38,272 bases of DNA from Streptomyces sp. PH10-H1 (GTDB taxonomy: Bacteria; Actinomycetota; Actinomycetes; Streptomycetales; Streptomycetaceae): NCBI RefSeq assembly GCF_030063355.1, contig NZ_JASISZ010000073.1, forward strand, positions 1-38,272. The letters run 5' to 3'. Positions 37,775 through 38,272 of this stretch are shown in pieces. Below the pieces are notes generated by a model that saw nothing but the letters and a program-made list of their open reading frames with translations, made no database searches and was not told the origin of the DNA. The translations under genes and the position numbers were made by a program. Positions within the stretch are counted from its first letter, which is position 1, and every line of letters starts with the position of its first letter.

Positions 37775-38272
37775 CTATGCTGCCCGCCGCCGGCCCGGTT
37801 CGCCGCGAGGGGGGTCGAGCGATGCGAGGGCCCGGGTGGTCAGGTGGTGGGCCCGGGCGTCCAGGGCGTGGGTGCTGCCGGTGACGCGGTGACGGCATTC
37901 GGCGGCGGCGAGCCGCAGCAGGCCCGGCAGAAGGTCCGTACAGCGGTCGGCGACCCACTGGGTGCCCCGCGTCGCCATCCACCAGGTGCTCGCGGCGCGT
38001 GAGGGGCCGGGGCCGGTGGGATCGGGGCGGGGCGGCTCGCCGGAGGCGAGACCGTGGGCGGTGAGCAGGGCGTGGAACTCGCCGGCCAGCAGCCGGTGGC
38101 CCAGTTCGCTGGGGTGCAGACGGTCCGCGCTCCAGGCGGCACGGTCCGCCGTCCACGGCTGGTCCGCCGCGTGCAGATGGAGCGCGCCGTGGCGCTCCGA
38201 CAGATCGTGCACCACATGGTTGAGCGCCCGCATCCGCCGGGCGAGCGGGCGCTCAACCATGTGGTGCACGAT
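37775..38272 (-). CDS. SGNH/GDSL hydrolase, C-terminal part (5' end beyond window)
   Basis: Partial: the frame is open to the window edge, and the first in-window GTG (38269) is not taken as the start. The 165 or so residues hold the last part of an SGNH hydrolase: RRMRALNHVVHDLSERHGALHLH and the block V motif ADRLHPSELGHRLLAGEF with the catalytic Asp and His. Upstream blocks I and III (GDS and G-N) are outside the window. An Ala/Arg-rich tail follows. The reading before RRMRALN lies inside a perfect inverted repeat, and those residues (about the first 10) may be an assembly artefact. Confidence 0.75.
   Translation of the reverse strand: MVHHMVERPLARRMRALNHVVHDLSERHGALHLHAADQPWTADRAAWSADRLHPSELGHRLLAGEFHALLTAHGLASGEPPRPDPTGPGPSRAASTWWMATRGTQWVADRCTDLLPGLLRLAAAECRHRVTGSTHALDARAHHLTTRALASLDPPRGEPGRRRAA
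38204..38272. repeat. Perfect 27-bp inverted repeat at the window edge
   Basis: Left arm 38204-38230 and right arm 38246-38272 are exact reverse complements with 15 bases between. The right arm ends on the last base of the window. A 27-base perfect palindrome inside coding sequence, stopping exactly at the end, suggests an assembly fold-back at a contig end, although a natural hairpin cannot be ruled out. Confidence 0.85.

Noticed and set aside
1..38272. tRNA, rRNA, CRISPR, insertion sequence or attachment site
   Set aside because: No cloverleaf with a T-loop, no spaced repeat array, no transposase or integrase motifs and no flanking duplications were found by eye.

Overview
The window is high-GC actinobacterial DNA, most likely from a Streptomyces chromosome. 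Codons end mostly in G or C, ribosome sites are GGAGG-like, GTG starts are common and several gene pairs overlap by ATGA. Typical markers are an unlinked crr-ptsI pair, a conservon (cvnABCD), a secreted CBM2/FN3/GH18 chitinase and one TTA (bldA-type) codon. I see no rRNA, tRNA, CRISPR array, transposase or phage gene. The last gene is cut by the window edge.

Layout. (1) 1-2.7 kb: a regulatory region full of TTTC motifs, then crr and ptsI, closed by a 17-bp-stem terminator. (2) 2.7-6.4 kb: an unrecognised protein and an MFS exporter, divergent from a MocR-type regulator. (3) 6.4-8.1 kb: a chitinase with its own promoter, a DasR-like site and a TTA codon; PTS proteins and chitinase fit one chitin/N-acetylglucosamine theme. 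(4) 8.1-14.2 kb: acetoacetyl-CoA synthetase, a GH31 glycosidase, a zinc-ribbon NUDIX hydrolase and a secreted VanX-like D,D-dipeptidase. (5) 14.1-18.5 kb: a four-gene leftward block made of an NrtR-like NUDIX-wHTH protein, a J-domain/pseudokinase fusion, a vWA (MIDAS) protein and a divergent adenylosuccinate-synthetase paralogue. I regard this as the best candidate for an undescribed system. (6) 18.6-20.8 kb: a DUF962/Mpo1-like membrane protein, then a translationally coupled DUF35/thiolase-like pair behind a palindrome. (7) 21-23.3 kb: glpF-glpK for glycerol uptake and phosphorylation. (8) 23.3-27.2 kb: conservon cvnABCD (leftward). (9) 27.4-27.9 kb: a small two-helix membrane protein. (10) 27.9-35.3 kb: a leftward three-gene SMC/condensin-like operon resembling MksF-MksE-MksB (JetA-JetB-JetC), with no JetD/MksG nuclease gene beside it and an unusual ATPase signature. 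(11) 35.4-37.7 kb: pxpA-pxpB-pxpC, 5-oxoprolinase. (12) 37.8-38.3 kb: the C-terminal part of an SGNH hydrolase, whose edge is a perfect 27-bp inverted repeat that may be an assembly fold-back.

Functions come from reading motifs by eye. Family names rest on remembered signatures, not on searches. Start codons were chosen from ribosome sites, overlaps and domain starts.
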